Shown here: positions 1 to 6,212 of the stretch, piece by piece
How the letters are laid out: each line of letters opens with the position of its first letter
Position numbering within the stretch: position 1 is the stretch's first letter
Assembly: GCA_938045085.1 (NCBI GenBank)
Contig: CALINZ010000325.1
Location: 1-12,610, forward strand
DNA: 12,610 bases
Origin: an uncultured Collinsella sp.
Lineage (GTDB): Bacteria > Actinomycetota > Coriobacteriia > Coriobacteriales > Coriobacteriaceae
Direction: 5' to 3'
Notes under the pieces: model-generated
Told to the model about the DNA's origin: nothing
Databases searched by the model: none
Seen by the model: the letters and a program-made list of their open reading frames with translations, nothing else
Made by a program: the position numbers and the translations under genes

Positions 1-537
1 GATGCCGTGATGGATAAGGTGGCCGGGCTCGACGCCGGCGCTGACGATTACCTAACCAAGCCGTTTGCCATTGAGGAGCTGTTCGCACGGATCCGCGTTG
101 CGCTGAAGCGCTCGGAGGCCGTGCGGGCGGCTTCGGGCATTGGCGGCGCCGGGGCGGGCATGGCGAGCGGCGCGGATGCCGGCGCCGTCGCGATACCCCC
201 GGTCAGCGACTCGACCCAAGCTTCCGCCTCGCCCTCCCCCGCCGCGCTTACCGTGGGCTCGGTTTCGCTCGATCCCGACCGCCGCGAAGTCACAGTCGAC
301 GGCTCACCCATCGTGCTGACCGCCCGCGAGTTCGACGTCCTCGCACTGCTTATGGCGCATGCCGAAACCGTGCTCACGCGCGAGCGCATCGCGCACGAGG
401 CGCTGGGCTACGAATACGTGGGCGACACCAACAACGTCGATGTGCACATCGCGCACCTACGCGCCAAGATCGAAGACGCCGGCGGCGCCCGCATCATCCA
501 GACCGTGCGCCGGGTGGGCTATGTCTGCCGTGCGTAA
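1..537 (+). CDS. OmpR/PhoB-family response regulator (5' end outside window)
   Basis: DNA-binding response regulator that would be phosphorylated by the kinase encoded immediately downstream and then act on transcription in the cytoplasm. The reading frame is already open at base 1, so the N-terminal part, including the phospho-acceptor Asp, is missing. What remains of the receiver domain shows the typical GADDYLTKPF segment with the conserved Lys before Pro-Phe, followed by the last helix. A winged-helix effector domain fills roughly the last 95 residues, with LTAREFDVLALL, the NNVDVHIAHLRAKI recognition-helix region and a closing VRRVGY motif. Between the domains lies an Ala/Gly/Ser/Pro-rich linker of about 50 residues, much longer than the usual short linker. 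The stop codon overlaps the kinase start by 17 bases, indicating translational coupling. The family assignment is firm; the target genes cannot be inferred. Confidence 0.95.
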   Translation, partial: DAVMDKVAGLDAGADDYLTKPFAIEELFARIRVALKRSEAVRAASGIGGAGAGMASGADAGAVAIPPVSDSTQASASPSPAALTVGSVSLDPDRREVTVDGSPIVLTAREFDVLALLMAHAETVLTRERIAHEALGYEYVGDTNNVDVHIAHLRAKIEDAGGARIIQTVRRVGYVCRA

Positions 538-1816
538 CGCCGAGGCCAAGCGCGTCACCTCCATCGCCCGCGCCATCAACTGGAGCTATATGTGGCGCCG
601 CTTGATGAGCTACTTCTGGCTCGATCTGTTGCTGTTGGTTATTGCGGCGGCGATCCTCGTCTATGGATACAACCAGACGCTGCCCGACGGCGCGTTTACC
701 GCAGGATGGATCCCCAGCGCCGCCGTTCGCGGCATGTCGCTGAAGCCCGCGCGCGGCTGGGCCCTGGCAACGCTCACTTATACCGTCGAGTTTGCGCGTA
801 CCACCAAGACTTTCCCCCTCGCGCAGGACCTCGTCACGCTATGGCCTCTCTACTTTGTCGTTGTGGGTTGGCAAGTCATCAGCGTGCTCAACATGCTCGG
901 CGGCGCCCGACGCGTGCGCCGCACCATGGCACCGCTCAACGACCTTGCCTTGCGCGTGGACGAGCTCGGCCGCGTGCAGCTCTCCGGCGGCAAGATGGAA
1001 ACGCTGGAGCAGGCCATCGAGCGCGCAAGCGTCGACTCGCCGAGCGTCACTACCGGCGACGCCGACCTGGCAAGCATCGAGGTCGCGCTCAACCGCCTGC
1101 TGCGCCAGATGCAAGAGGCCAAGCTGCAGCAGATGCGCTTTGTCAACGATGCGAGCCACGAGCTGCGCACGCCCATCGCGGTGATTCAGGGCTACGTAAA
1201 CATGCTCGACCGCTGGGGCAAAGACGACCCGGATGTGCTGGCAGAATCCATCACGTCCCTCAAAGCTGAAAGCGAGCACATGCAAGAGCTCGTGGAGCAG
1301 CTGCTGTTTTTGGCACGCGGCGATGCCGGGCGCACGGTCCTGCGGCGTGCGGATACCAACCTGGCCGCACTGGTCGGCGAGGTATGCGAGGAATCGCAGA
1401 TGATCGATACCGAGCACACGTATCGGCTGGCCTTTGACGCTGCGCTTGTCAGCGACCCGCGCTGCGACGCGCCCGTTGACGTGGCGCTCGTGAAGCAGGC
1501 TCTGCGCGTGATCGTGCAAAACGCCGCCAAGTACTCGGATGCGGGAACGACCGTCACATTTGGCATAACGCCCAATGCGGGCATGGACACGATCGACATA
1601 AGTGTTGAGGACGAAGGCATCGGCATGAACCAGGGATCCGCAGCTCACGCGTTTGAACGGTTCTACCGCGCCGACAACGCACGCGATGCCGGCACGCAGG
1701 GCTCGGGTCTGGGGCTTGCCATTGCCAAGTGGATCGTCGATAGCCACGGTGGTGTCATTGGCGTGACCTCAGTCGAGGGCGTCGGCAGCCGCTTTACGAT
1801 TCGCCTGCCACGATAG
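521..1816 (+). CDS. Membrane sensor histidine kinase
   Basis: Two-component sensor kinase of 431 residues, partner of the preceding response regulator. Start chosen at ATG 521, inside the regulator's last codons and preceded by a GGGTGGG purine run; GTG 530 is an in-frame alternative. A first membrane segment spans about residues 33-49, followed by an extracytoplasmic loop of about 55 residues and a second segment at about 106-125. The dimerisation/phospho-acceptor domain carries the H-box ASHELRTP with His213. The ATPase domain shows the N-box around Asn334, the G1 box DEGIG (364-368), an F-box AFERFYR and the G2 box GSGLGLA (394-400). The linker after the second membrane segment (about 127-200) is HAMP-like in position but not clearly recognisable. 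The signal sensed is unknown. A strong hairpin terminator follows 20 bases after the stop. Confidence 0.95.
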   Translation: MSAVRNAEAKRVTSIARAINWSYMWRRLMSYFWLDLLLLVIAAAILVYGYNQTLPDGAFTAGWIPSAAVRGMSLKPARGWALATLTYTVEFARTTKTFPLAQDLVTLWPLYFVVVGWQVISVLNMLGGARRVRRTMAPLNDLALRVDELGRVQLSGGKMETLEQAIERASVDSPSVTTGDADLASIEVALNRLLRQMQEAKLQQMRFVNDASHELRTPIAVIQGYVNMLDRWGKDDPDVLAESITSLKAESEHMQELVEQLLFLARGDAGRTVLRRADTNLAALVGEVCEESQMIDTEHTYRLAFDAALVSDPRCDAPVDVALVKQALRVIVQNAAKYSDAGTTVTFGITPNAGMDTIDISVEDEGIGMNQGSAAHAFERFYRADNARDAGTQGSGLGLAIAKWIVDSHGGVIGVTSVEGVGSRFTIRLPR

Positions 1817-1835
1817 GAAGCCCCTCGGCATAAAT

Positions 1836-1869
1836 AAAGGGATAGGGCCACACGGCCCTATCCCTTTTT
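1836..1869. terminator. Bidirectional intrinsic terminator between convergent genes
   Basis: A perfect 14-bp stem (1836-1849 paired with 1854-1867) encloses an ACAC loop and runs into a T tract at 1865-1869. Read on the minus strand, the same hairpin ends in CCCTTT followed by TATTTAT. It lies between the kinase stop (1816) and the minus-strand VOC gene stop (1892), so it probably ends transcripts from both sides. Confidence 0.9.
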
Positions 1870-1891
1870 GCTAGCTATGGCAGCTTGTGCG

Positions 1892-2266
1892 CTACTCGCG
1901 GCACAGATGCACGGCGAAACCGGCGAACTCGCGCTTAAAGTACACGAGCTTGGTACCGCCGTCGGGCAGCAGCACGCGCGACTCCTCGTTGACCTCGAGC
2001 CCGCGCTCGGCAAACCACTTCTCAGCTGCATCGATGTCGTTGACGGCAAAGCCAATGTGGCCCTTGGCGCCTCGACCGTTCTGCTTCATGACCTCGACCA
2101 GCGAATCGTTAAAGTACGAAACGGGGGTCTCGATAACGGGCAGGCCCATCATCGTCGAGAACAGCTCCGCGATCTCCAAGGCATCTGCCGGGTCGGTGGC
2201 GTTAATGCCCACATGGGCAACGCGCATACCAAAGAGCTCTACCGGGTTGGCGTTCTGCTCACTCAT
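1892..2266 (-). CDS. VOC (glyoxalase/dioxygenase-fold) protein, aldolase-associated type
   Basis: Single-domain VOC protein of 124 residues. ATG 2266 starts a normal VOC N-terminus (GMRVAHVGIN); the frame stays open upstream only by running antisense-like through the IIB gene. The fold's metal-ligand positions appear to be occupied: His18 (HVGI), Glu58 (LVEVMK), His70 (KGHIGFAV) and His120 in the closing GFAVHL. In glyoxalase I the fourth ligand is usually Glu, so His120 there is notable. The EVMK, GHI and GFAVHL signatures resemble, from memory, the C-terminal VOC domain fused to KHG/KDPG aldolases in some Firmicutes. This hints at keto-acid sugar metabolism but is inference. It is the second gene after the PTS IIB gene, 11 bases downstream of its stop, with no clear Shine-Dalgarno, so translation is probably coupled. 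Substrate unknown. Confidence 0.85.
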   Translation of the reverse strand: MSEQNANPVELFGMRVAHVGINATDPADALEIAELFSTMMGLPVIETPVSYFNDSLVEVMKQNGRGAKGHIGFAVNDIDAAEKWFAERGLEVNEESRVLLPDGGTKLVYFKREFAGFAVHLCRE

Positions 2267-2277
2267 GCAGTCAGCGC

Positions 2278-2565
2278 CTACTGGGCCATGACGTCGAGAA
2301 CGGCCTTCTCGGCGGCAACGCGGTTCATGCCGGTCATGAAGGGCACGCCGCTCACGTACGGGCAGGTAAGGCCCTCGGGGGCAACGGTGGTGGCAATCAG
2401 CAGGTCGGCGCCCTCGTCGCAAGCATCCTTGGCCTCGGAGATGGCGCACTGCACGATCTCATACTTGCCGGCATAACCGTTGGCGTCGAGCATGGTGGCG
2501 ACCTTCTGGGCAACGAGCGTGGAAGTAGCAGCGCCAGCACCGCAAGCCAAAACGATCTTCTTCAT
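2278..2565 (-). CDS. PTS system IIB component, galactitol (GatB) type
   Basis: Small cytoplasmic phosphocarrier of 95 residues, the usual length for stand-alone Gat-family IIB. The N-terminus KKIVLACGAGAATST matches the P-loop around the phospho-accepting Cys (Cys8) of GatB-like proteins, and the later VSGVPFMTG corresponds to the GatB VHGMPFISG segment. In the phosphotransferase system such a protein passes phosphate from IIA to a sugar bound by the IIC permease. No IIA or IIC gene flanks it: upstream is a divergent gene and downstream only the VOC gene. It either works with components encoded elsewhere or has a regulatory role. ATG 2565 is supported by a GGGAG ribosome site about 9 bases upstream (minus-strand AAGGGAGACATTACCT). 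The exact sugar cannot be stated. Confidence 0.9.
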   Translation of the reverse strand: MKKIVLACGAGAATSTLVAQKVATMLDANGYAGKYEIVQCAISEAKDACDEGADLLIATTVAPEGLTCPYVSGVPFMTGMNRVAAEKAVLDVMAQ

Positions 2566-2667
2566 AGGTAATGTCTCCCTTCATGGTTTACTTTAGGTAA
2601 GTGTACCGCAGCGAGCGATGGCACTCGGCCTCGATGAGCTTTTATGCCAGTTTGCTTGCGCGCTGCG

Positions 2668-2673
2668 TATAAT
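2668..2673 (+). promoter_or_regulatory. -10 element (TATAAT) of the 2729 gene
   Basis: A consensus TATAAT lies 55 bases before the start of the downstream + gene. No convincing -35 hexamer is present at 16-18 bases; TTGCTT at 2652-2657 is too close. The leader then contains a short dyad (TCGCT/AGCGA, about 2699-2713) and an AAGGA ribosome site at about 2717-2721. Confidence 0.5.
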
Positions 2674-2728
2674 ACATCTAGTACGTGTTGTCATACCGCT
2701 CGCTTTATGAGCGACTAAGGACCCTAAC

Positions 2729-3352
2729 ATGCCCGATTCCCGCACCCTCTGGACCGCCGTCGTTATCATCTGCATCGCCGTGTCGGTGTTCTTTAGCGTC
2801 AAAAAACGCACCACGTTCAAGCGTCTGCAGCAGCTTATGGCTGCCAAGCAGTGGGACGAGTTCGATCGTTTGCTCGACGGCAAACTCACCAGCATGCTTT
2901 ACCCACGCTACAACCGCGACTACCTGCGCCTGAACTCCTATCTGCTGCGCGAGGACCACGAGCGTGCCAGCGAGATGTTCGACCTGCTGCTGGGGCTCAA
3001 CCTCCCCAAGATGCAGCGCGTCGACCTGGTGATCAAAGCCTTTAACTACTATGTTGGCCAGGAGGACCGCAAAAAGTCCAAGGAGCTTCTGCACGAGATC
3101 AAGGGCTTTGAGGGCGGTCAGGCCGAGGCAGTTGCGCACGAGTGTCAGCTGATGTACGACACGATGATCCTCAAGCGCCACAACGACATTCCCGAGCTGG
3201 AGCGCATGCTCGAGGATGTTGGCGACGACCCGGTCAAGCGCTGCCGCCTGGAGTACCTGCTGGCCCTGCAATACCAGAACAAGGGTGACGAAGCCAAGTT
3301 CCAGGAGTTCCTGGAGAAGTCGGGCCAACACTCGATGGCCGTCAACGCGTAA
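2729..3352 (+). CDS. Membrane-anchored helical (TPR-like) protein of unknown function
   Basis: Unrecognised protein of 207 residues. Residues about 7-24 form one hydrophobic segment (WTAVVIICIAVSVFFSV) followed by Lys/Arg-rich residues, so it is probably anchored in the membrane by its N-terminus with the rest in the cytoplasm. The remainder is almost entirely helical and charged, with repeated patterns such as AAKQWDEFDRLLDG, REDHERASEMFDLLLG and NKGDEAKFQEFLEKSG that look like degenerate tetratricopeptide helix pairs. That suggests a protein-protein scaffold, but no partner can be named. The start has an AAGGA ribosome site and a TATAAT upstream. The divergent PTS gene shares the promoter region, and tRNA-Leu follows 31 bases after the stop. 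Its reality is supported by ribosome site, composition and uninterrupted length; its function is open. Confidence 0.85.
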   Translation: MPDSRTLWTAVVIICIAVSVFFSVKKRTTFKRLQQLMAAKQWDEFDRLLDGKLTSMLYPRYNRDYLRLNSYLLREDHERASEMFDLLLGLNLPKMQRVDLVIKAFNYYVGQEDRKKSKELLHEIKGFEGGQAEAVAHECQLMYDTMILKRHNDIPELERMLEDVGDDPVKRCRLEYLLALQYQNKGDEAKFQEFLEKSGQHSMAVNA

Positions 3353-3363
3353 CGGACGGCTTG

Positions 3364-3372
3364 TGCTAGACT
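3364..3372 (+). promoter_or_regulatory. Extended -10 (TGCTAGACT) for tRNA-Leu
   Basis: TG at 3364-3365, one base, then TAGACT form an extended -10 ending 11 bases before the tRNA's first base. No good -35 is seen. The same TGC-TA pattern occurs on the minus strand before the DivIC-like and LarC2 genes, which adds some support. It overlaps a short AGACT-TCT-AGTCT dyad. Confidence 0.4.
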
Positions 3373-3383
3373 TCTAGTCTCAC

Positions 3384-3468
3384 GGGGGCGTGGCGGAATT
3401 GGCATACGCAGGAGACTTAAAATCTCTCGCCGCAAGGATTGTGGGTTCGAGTCCCACCGCCCCTACCA
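3384..3468 (+). tRNA. tRNA-Leu (anticodon UAA)
   Basis: A class II tRNA of 85 bases with CCA encoded. The acceptor stem is GGGGGCG (3384-3390) with CGCCCCT (3458-3464), with one G-T pair at the end, followed by discriminator A and CCA. The anticodon stem GGAGA/TCTCT (3411-3415, 3423-3427) encloses loop CTTAAAA with anticodon TAA at 3418-3420. A long variable arm (about 3428-3440) is typical of leucine tRNAs. The T arm GTGGG-TTCGAGT-CCCAC is perfect. It reads UUA, a rare leucine codon in a GC-rich genome. Confidence 0.97.
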
Positions 3469-3479
3469 TATGGAGCTTT

Positions 3480-3518
3480 CGAGCCCGTGTCCCCAAGGGA
3501 TGCGGGCTCGCCTCTTTT
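3480..3518 (+). terminator. Intrinsic terminator of tRNA-Leu
   Basis: An 8-bp outer stem CGAGCCCG/CGGGCTCG (3480-3487, 3503-3510) continues, after a symmetrical TG/TG interruption, into an inner TCCC/GGGA stem. It is followed by CCTCTTTT. It starts 12 bases after the tRNA CCA. A weaker second candidate with a T6 run lies at about 3523-3564. Confidence 0.85.
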
Positions 3519-3597
3519 GGACGCCGTCAACTGCAGAGCAGCTCATTTGGGACGGGGCTTTTTTGACTACTTTTCCGCCCGCCCAATGAGTTTCCTA

Positions 3598-3682
3598 CCA
3601 CATTTTCCGATGGAAAAACGTGGTTGTCTCCCACATTTTCCGATGGAAAAACGTGGTTGTCTCCCACATTTTCCGATGGAAA
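3598..3682. repeat. Three copies of a 33-bp tandem repeat, each a hairpin
   Basis: Copies begin at 3598, 3631 and 3664 with an exact 33-base period. The first two are identical and the third stops after CCACATTTTCCGATGGAAA, about 19 bases in. Each full unit contains an imperfect palindrome, CCACATTTTCC then GAT then GGAAAAACGTGG, followed by TTGTCTC. There are no unique spacers, so it is not a CRISPR array. The array fills most of the 257-bp gap between tRNA-Leu and the ATPase gene and ends about 15 bases before a TATACT -10 candidate. The rest of that gap holds only the tRNA terminator region. Confidence 0.9.
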
Positions 3683-3696
3683 CTCCCAAATGGCCT

Positions 3697-3702
3697 TATA
3701 CT
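3697..3702 (+). promoter_or_regulatory. Candidate -10 (TATACT) of the ATPase gene
   Basis: TATACT lies 23 bases before ATG 3726. The -35 position would fall inside the third copy of the 33-bp repeat (around 3674-3680), which has no good hexamer. The call is weak and rests on position and the TATACT match. Confidence 0.35.
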
Positions 3703-3725
3703 AGCCGAGAGGGTTGGGAGGCAAT

Positions 3726-5027
3726 ATGCAGCGACAGCTTATGAGTGAACTTATCGCTTGGAAATCAAGGGCGAATCGCAAACCCCTCTTGCTTAAGGGA
3801 GCCCGCCAGACAGGAAAGACTTGGCTTCTTAACGAATTCGCAAGCCAGCAGTATCGAAACGTCATTCGTTTTGACTTTATGCTCGAGCCGAGCACACGCT
3901 CGCTGTTCGATGGGAACCTCGACCCCAAGCGCATCATCTCCCAGATAGAGCTCCTACGTGGCCAAACCGTAACGCCGACAGACACGCTCATCATCTTCGA
4001 CGAGATCCAAGAGGCGCCACGCGGGATCACCTCGCTTAAGTACTTCAACGAGCTTGCACCCGAATACCACATCGTGGCAGCCGGTTCCTATATGGGCCTC
4101 GCGCTCCGACGCGAAAACGAGTCATTTCCCGTTGGCAAAATCGACCAGCTCACCATGCGTCCCATGGGGTTTGCCGAGTTCGTTCGTGCCGTCGACGGCA
4201 ACCCGCTCGCCGACGCCATCCTTGCCGCAGACATGAACCTTCTGGCAAACGTTGCCGAAAAGCTCGAACACTTGCTCAAGGAATACCTTGTTGTCGGCGG
4301 TATGCCCGAAGTTGTCTCCGCTTTCGCCGAGACACGCGACTTCATCGAAGCCCGAAGGCTTCAGCAGCAAATCATCGAGGCTTACGAATCCGATTTTGGC
4401 AAACATGCACCCGCCCGCATCGTCGAGCGCATGAGGTTGGTTTGGAAATCCCTTCCCGGCCAGCTTGCAAAGGAGAACAAGAAGTTTGTCTATGGCGCCC
4501 TTCGCCCCGGAGCGCGCGCACGCGATTTTGAGGAAAGCCTCCAGTGGCTCACGGACTACGGAATCGTTCATAAGGTGCCACGTGTTTCCGCTCTAAAGGC
4601 GCCGCTCTCGAGCTACGAAGACCTCTCGGGCTTCAAACTGTTCTGCATCGACACCGGCATCCTCGGAGCGCTCTCCGGTCTCTCTCCGGCCATCGTTCTT
4701 AACGGATCCGCTGTTTTTACCGAGTTCAAAGGTTCGCTGACCGAACAATACGTCGCGCAGGAGCTTTTGCTCCAGGACAAAACTCCCGCGTATTGGTCCT
4801 CTACCTCTGGCAATGCCGAAACCGACTTTGCCATCGACCATGCGGGAACCGTGCTTCCGCTTGAGGTCAAGGCGGCAGAGAACCTTAAAGCGAAGAGTCT
4901 GAAAATAGCCTGCGAAAAATTCAAGCTCGAGCGTTGCGTGAGGAGCTCCCTGGCGGCATATAGAGACGAGGGCACGCTCGTCAATATTCCGCTTTGGGAA
5001 ATTGGGCAAATCGACAAACTGGCATAA
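3726..5027 (+). CDS. AAA_14/DUF4143-family ATPase
   Basis: ATP-binding protein of 433 residues of the common but functionally unresolved AAA_14 + DUF4143 type. ATG 3726 has a strong GGGAGG site 4 bases upstream; TTG 3714 is a less likely alternative. The N-terminal ATPase domain shows Walker A GARQTGKT (25-32), Walker B LIIFDEIQ (88-95) and a sensor-like AAGS (118-121). The middle carries EYLVVGGMPEVV, a family signature. The C-terminal DUF4143 part has ETDF (Glu365, Asp367) and LPLEVK (Glu380, Lys382), an arrangement like the PD-(D/E)XK nuclease core. Members are often strain-variable and sit in accessory regions. This one stands alone, with repeat arrays on both sides and somewhat lower GC than its neighbours, consistent with acquisition. 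Its biological role is unknown and no partner gene is adjacent. Confidence 0.92.
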   Translation: MQRQLMSELIAWKSRANRKPLLLKGARQTGKTWLLNEFASQQYRNVIRFDFMLEPSTRSLFDGNLDPKRIISQIELLRGQTVTPTDTLIIFDEIQEAPRGITSLKYFNELAPEYHIVAAGSYMGLALRRENESFPVGKIDQLTMRPMGFAEFVRAVDGNPLADAILAADMNLLANVAEKLEHLLKEYLVVGGMPEVVSAFAETRDFIEARRLQQQIIEAYESDFGKHAPARIVERMRLVWKSLPGQLAKENKKFVYGALRPGARARDFEESLQWLTDYGIVHKVPRVSALKAPLSSYEDLSGFKLFCIDTGILGALSGLSPAIVLNGSAVFTEFKGSLTEQYVAQELLLQDKTPAYWSSTSGNAETDFAIDHAGTVLPLEVKAAENLKAKSLKIACEKFKLERCVRSSLAAYRDEGTLVNIPLWEIGQIDKLA

Positions 5028-5054
5028 AGGCTGCGGAGGCGCTCAGCAAGGACT

Positions 5055-5094
5055 GTCCCCAGGTGCCTGCAGAAAAGAAACGTCCCTAGGTGCC
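5055..5094. repeat. Pair of GTCCC(C/T)AGGTGCC short repeats
   Basis: A 13-base motif appears twice, GTCCCCAGGTGCC at 5055-5067 and GTCCCTAGGTGCC at 5082-5094, 27 bases apart, differing at one base. A related AACGTCCCC occurs in the hisJ/hisE gap at 11822-11830. It looks like intergenic repeat debris just ahead of the 65-bp palindrome. The role is unknown. Confidence 0.7.
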
Positions 5095-5103
5095 GGCTGT
5101 TGA

Positions 5104-5168
5104 GTTGCGGTGGAATAGGGACTGTTTGGTGCCCGAAAGGGCGATTTTAGTCCGTATTTCACCGCAAC
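5104..5168. repeat. 65-bp imperfect palindrome with nested GAAA hairpin
   Basis: Two 20-base arms (5104-5123 and 5149-5168) are complementary at 18 of 20 positions, with one further G-T wobble. Inside is a second hairpin, GCCC-GAAA-GGGC (5131-5142), closed by a GNRA-type tetraloop. It lies between the convergent ATPase and Ppx/GppA genes, where it could block or end transcription. Neither flank has the T tract of a classical terminator, so a REP- or MITE-like dispersed element is at least as likely. Confidence 0.85.
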
Positions 5169-5182
5169 TTATGAGGGGATGG

Positions 5183-6184
5183 TTAAAGGGCGCTGAGGTT
5201 GGGGGTCCAGGCGATGGTGGGAGTCGCGCCGTCGAGAACCTCGTTGATGGTGGCGACCATGCCAGCGAGTAGGCTGTTCTCGCTTACGGTGAGCGCATCG
5301 TAGCCACCGGCGCGCATGAGCTCGCGAATCACCACGGCGCCGGCCAGAATCACGCCCGCGCGCTTGGGCTGCACGCCCGGCAGCGCAGCGATACCCTCCA
5401 CATCCAGCGTAGATATACGATCGATGGCGGCCGAGATCTGCTCCATCGAAAGCTCGCGCAGGTGCACAAAGCTCGAGTCGTACGGCTCCAGTTCGTGGAC
5501 CAGCGCCACGAGCGTGGTGACGGTACCGCCCACCGCGACGAGGCGCTCGGCGCGCTCAAAGTCGACAGGCAGGCCCTCAAAGTAAGCCCCGAACTGCTCG
5601 CCCGCCCATACGCCAGCGGCGGCAAGTTCACTGTCCGTTGGCGGCAGCGCCGAGAAAAACCGCTCCGTCACGCGACGGCAACCGATGTCCAGTGAGCGCG
5701 TTCCCTCCAGCGCAAAGACCCCGCGCTCCGGTGCGTACACACCCGTCGCGAGCTCCGTGGAGCCACCGCCCGAATCGGCGACGATGATGCGCTCGCCGGC
5801 AAAGTCGTGCGCCACGCCAAAAAACGTCAGGCGCGCCTCAACCTCGCCCGGAATCACCTGCGGTTCGAGCCCCAGATCGCGCAGGCCGTCCAGCAGCAGG
5901 GCAGCATTGGACGCATCGCGCGCGGCACTCGTGCACGTGGTGCAGATGCACGCGGCCCCAAAGGCACGGGCTTCGTCCACAAACATGCGGCACGCAGCGA
6001 GCACGCGCTCAACGGCCGCCTCGCAAAAGCGCCCCGTCGCGTCCACGCCCTCGCCCAGGTCGGTAATCTCGGTATGCTTGGACGATTCCACAATCGCTCC
6101 GCCCTCGACCTGGGCCAACACCAGTCGCGACGACACCGTTCCCAGGTCGATCGCGGCCACCTTATATCGTTTGCAATCTGCCAT
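5183..6184 (-). CDS. Ppx/GppA family phosphatase
   Basis: Exopolyphosphatase or guanosine-pentaphosphate phosphatase of 333 residues, the usual size of the single-module short form in actinobacteria. It belongs to the actin-like ATPase superfamily. Visible motifs are AAIDLGTVSSRLVLA (10-24, phosphate-1 loop), PGEVEARL with the probable catalytic Glu114, the second phosphate loop ADSGGGSTE (136-144), AVGGT (217-221) and PKRAGVILAG (273-282). The first loop reads GTVSSR where most relatives have G(S/T)NS, so Asn is replaced by Val. Start ATG 6184 is preceded by GGAGGGGAG. It lies 28 bases after the DivIC-like gene and probably shares its transcript. Sequence alone does not separate polyphosphate from (p)ppGpp activity. 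Confidence 0.93.
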   Translation of the reverse strand: MADCKRYKVAAIDLGTVSSRLVLAQVEGGAIVESSKHTEITDLGEGVDATGRFCEAAVERVLAACRMFVDEARAFGAACICTTCTSAARDASNAALLLDGLRDLGLEPQVIPGEVEARLTFFGVAHDFAGERIIVADSGGGSTELATGVYAPERGVFALEGTRSLDIGCRRVTERFFSALPPTDSELAAAGVWAGEQFGAYFEGLPVDFERAERLVAVGGTVTTLVALVHELEPYDSSFVHLRELSMEQISAAIDRISTLDVEGIAALPGVQPKRAGVILAGAVVIRELMRAGGYDALTVSENSLLAGMVATINEVLDGATPTIAWTPNLSAL

Positions 6185-6212
6185 TGCGGGCTCCCCTCCG
6201 GGCGCTACTCGC

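Noticed and set aside
3441..3468. tRNA-Leu 3' end as an integration site (attL/attR)
   Set aside because: No second copy of the tRNA 3' end is visible in the following accessory stretch and there is no integrase gene.
3523..3564. Second tRNA terminator
   Set aside because: A T6 run exists, but the stem (CCGTC/GACGG with an internal CTGC/GCAG) is loose and the first terminator already suffices.
3598..3682. CRISPR-like array
   Set aside because: The copies are directly contiguous with a 33-base period and no unique spacers, and no cas genes are nearby.
3439..3744. Possible small protein with 11-residue repeats
   Set aside because: The open frame starts inside the tRNA and simply translates the terminator and the 33-bp array, with no ribosome site.
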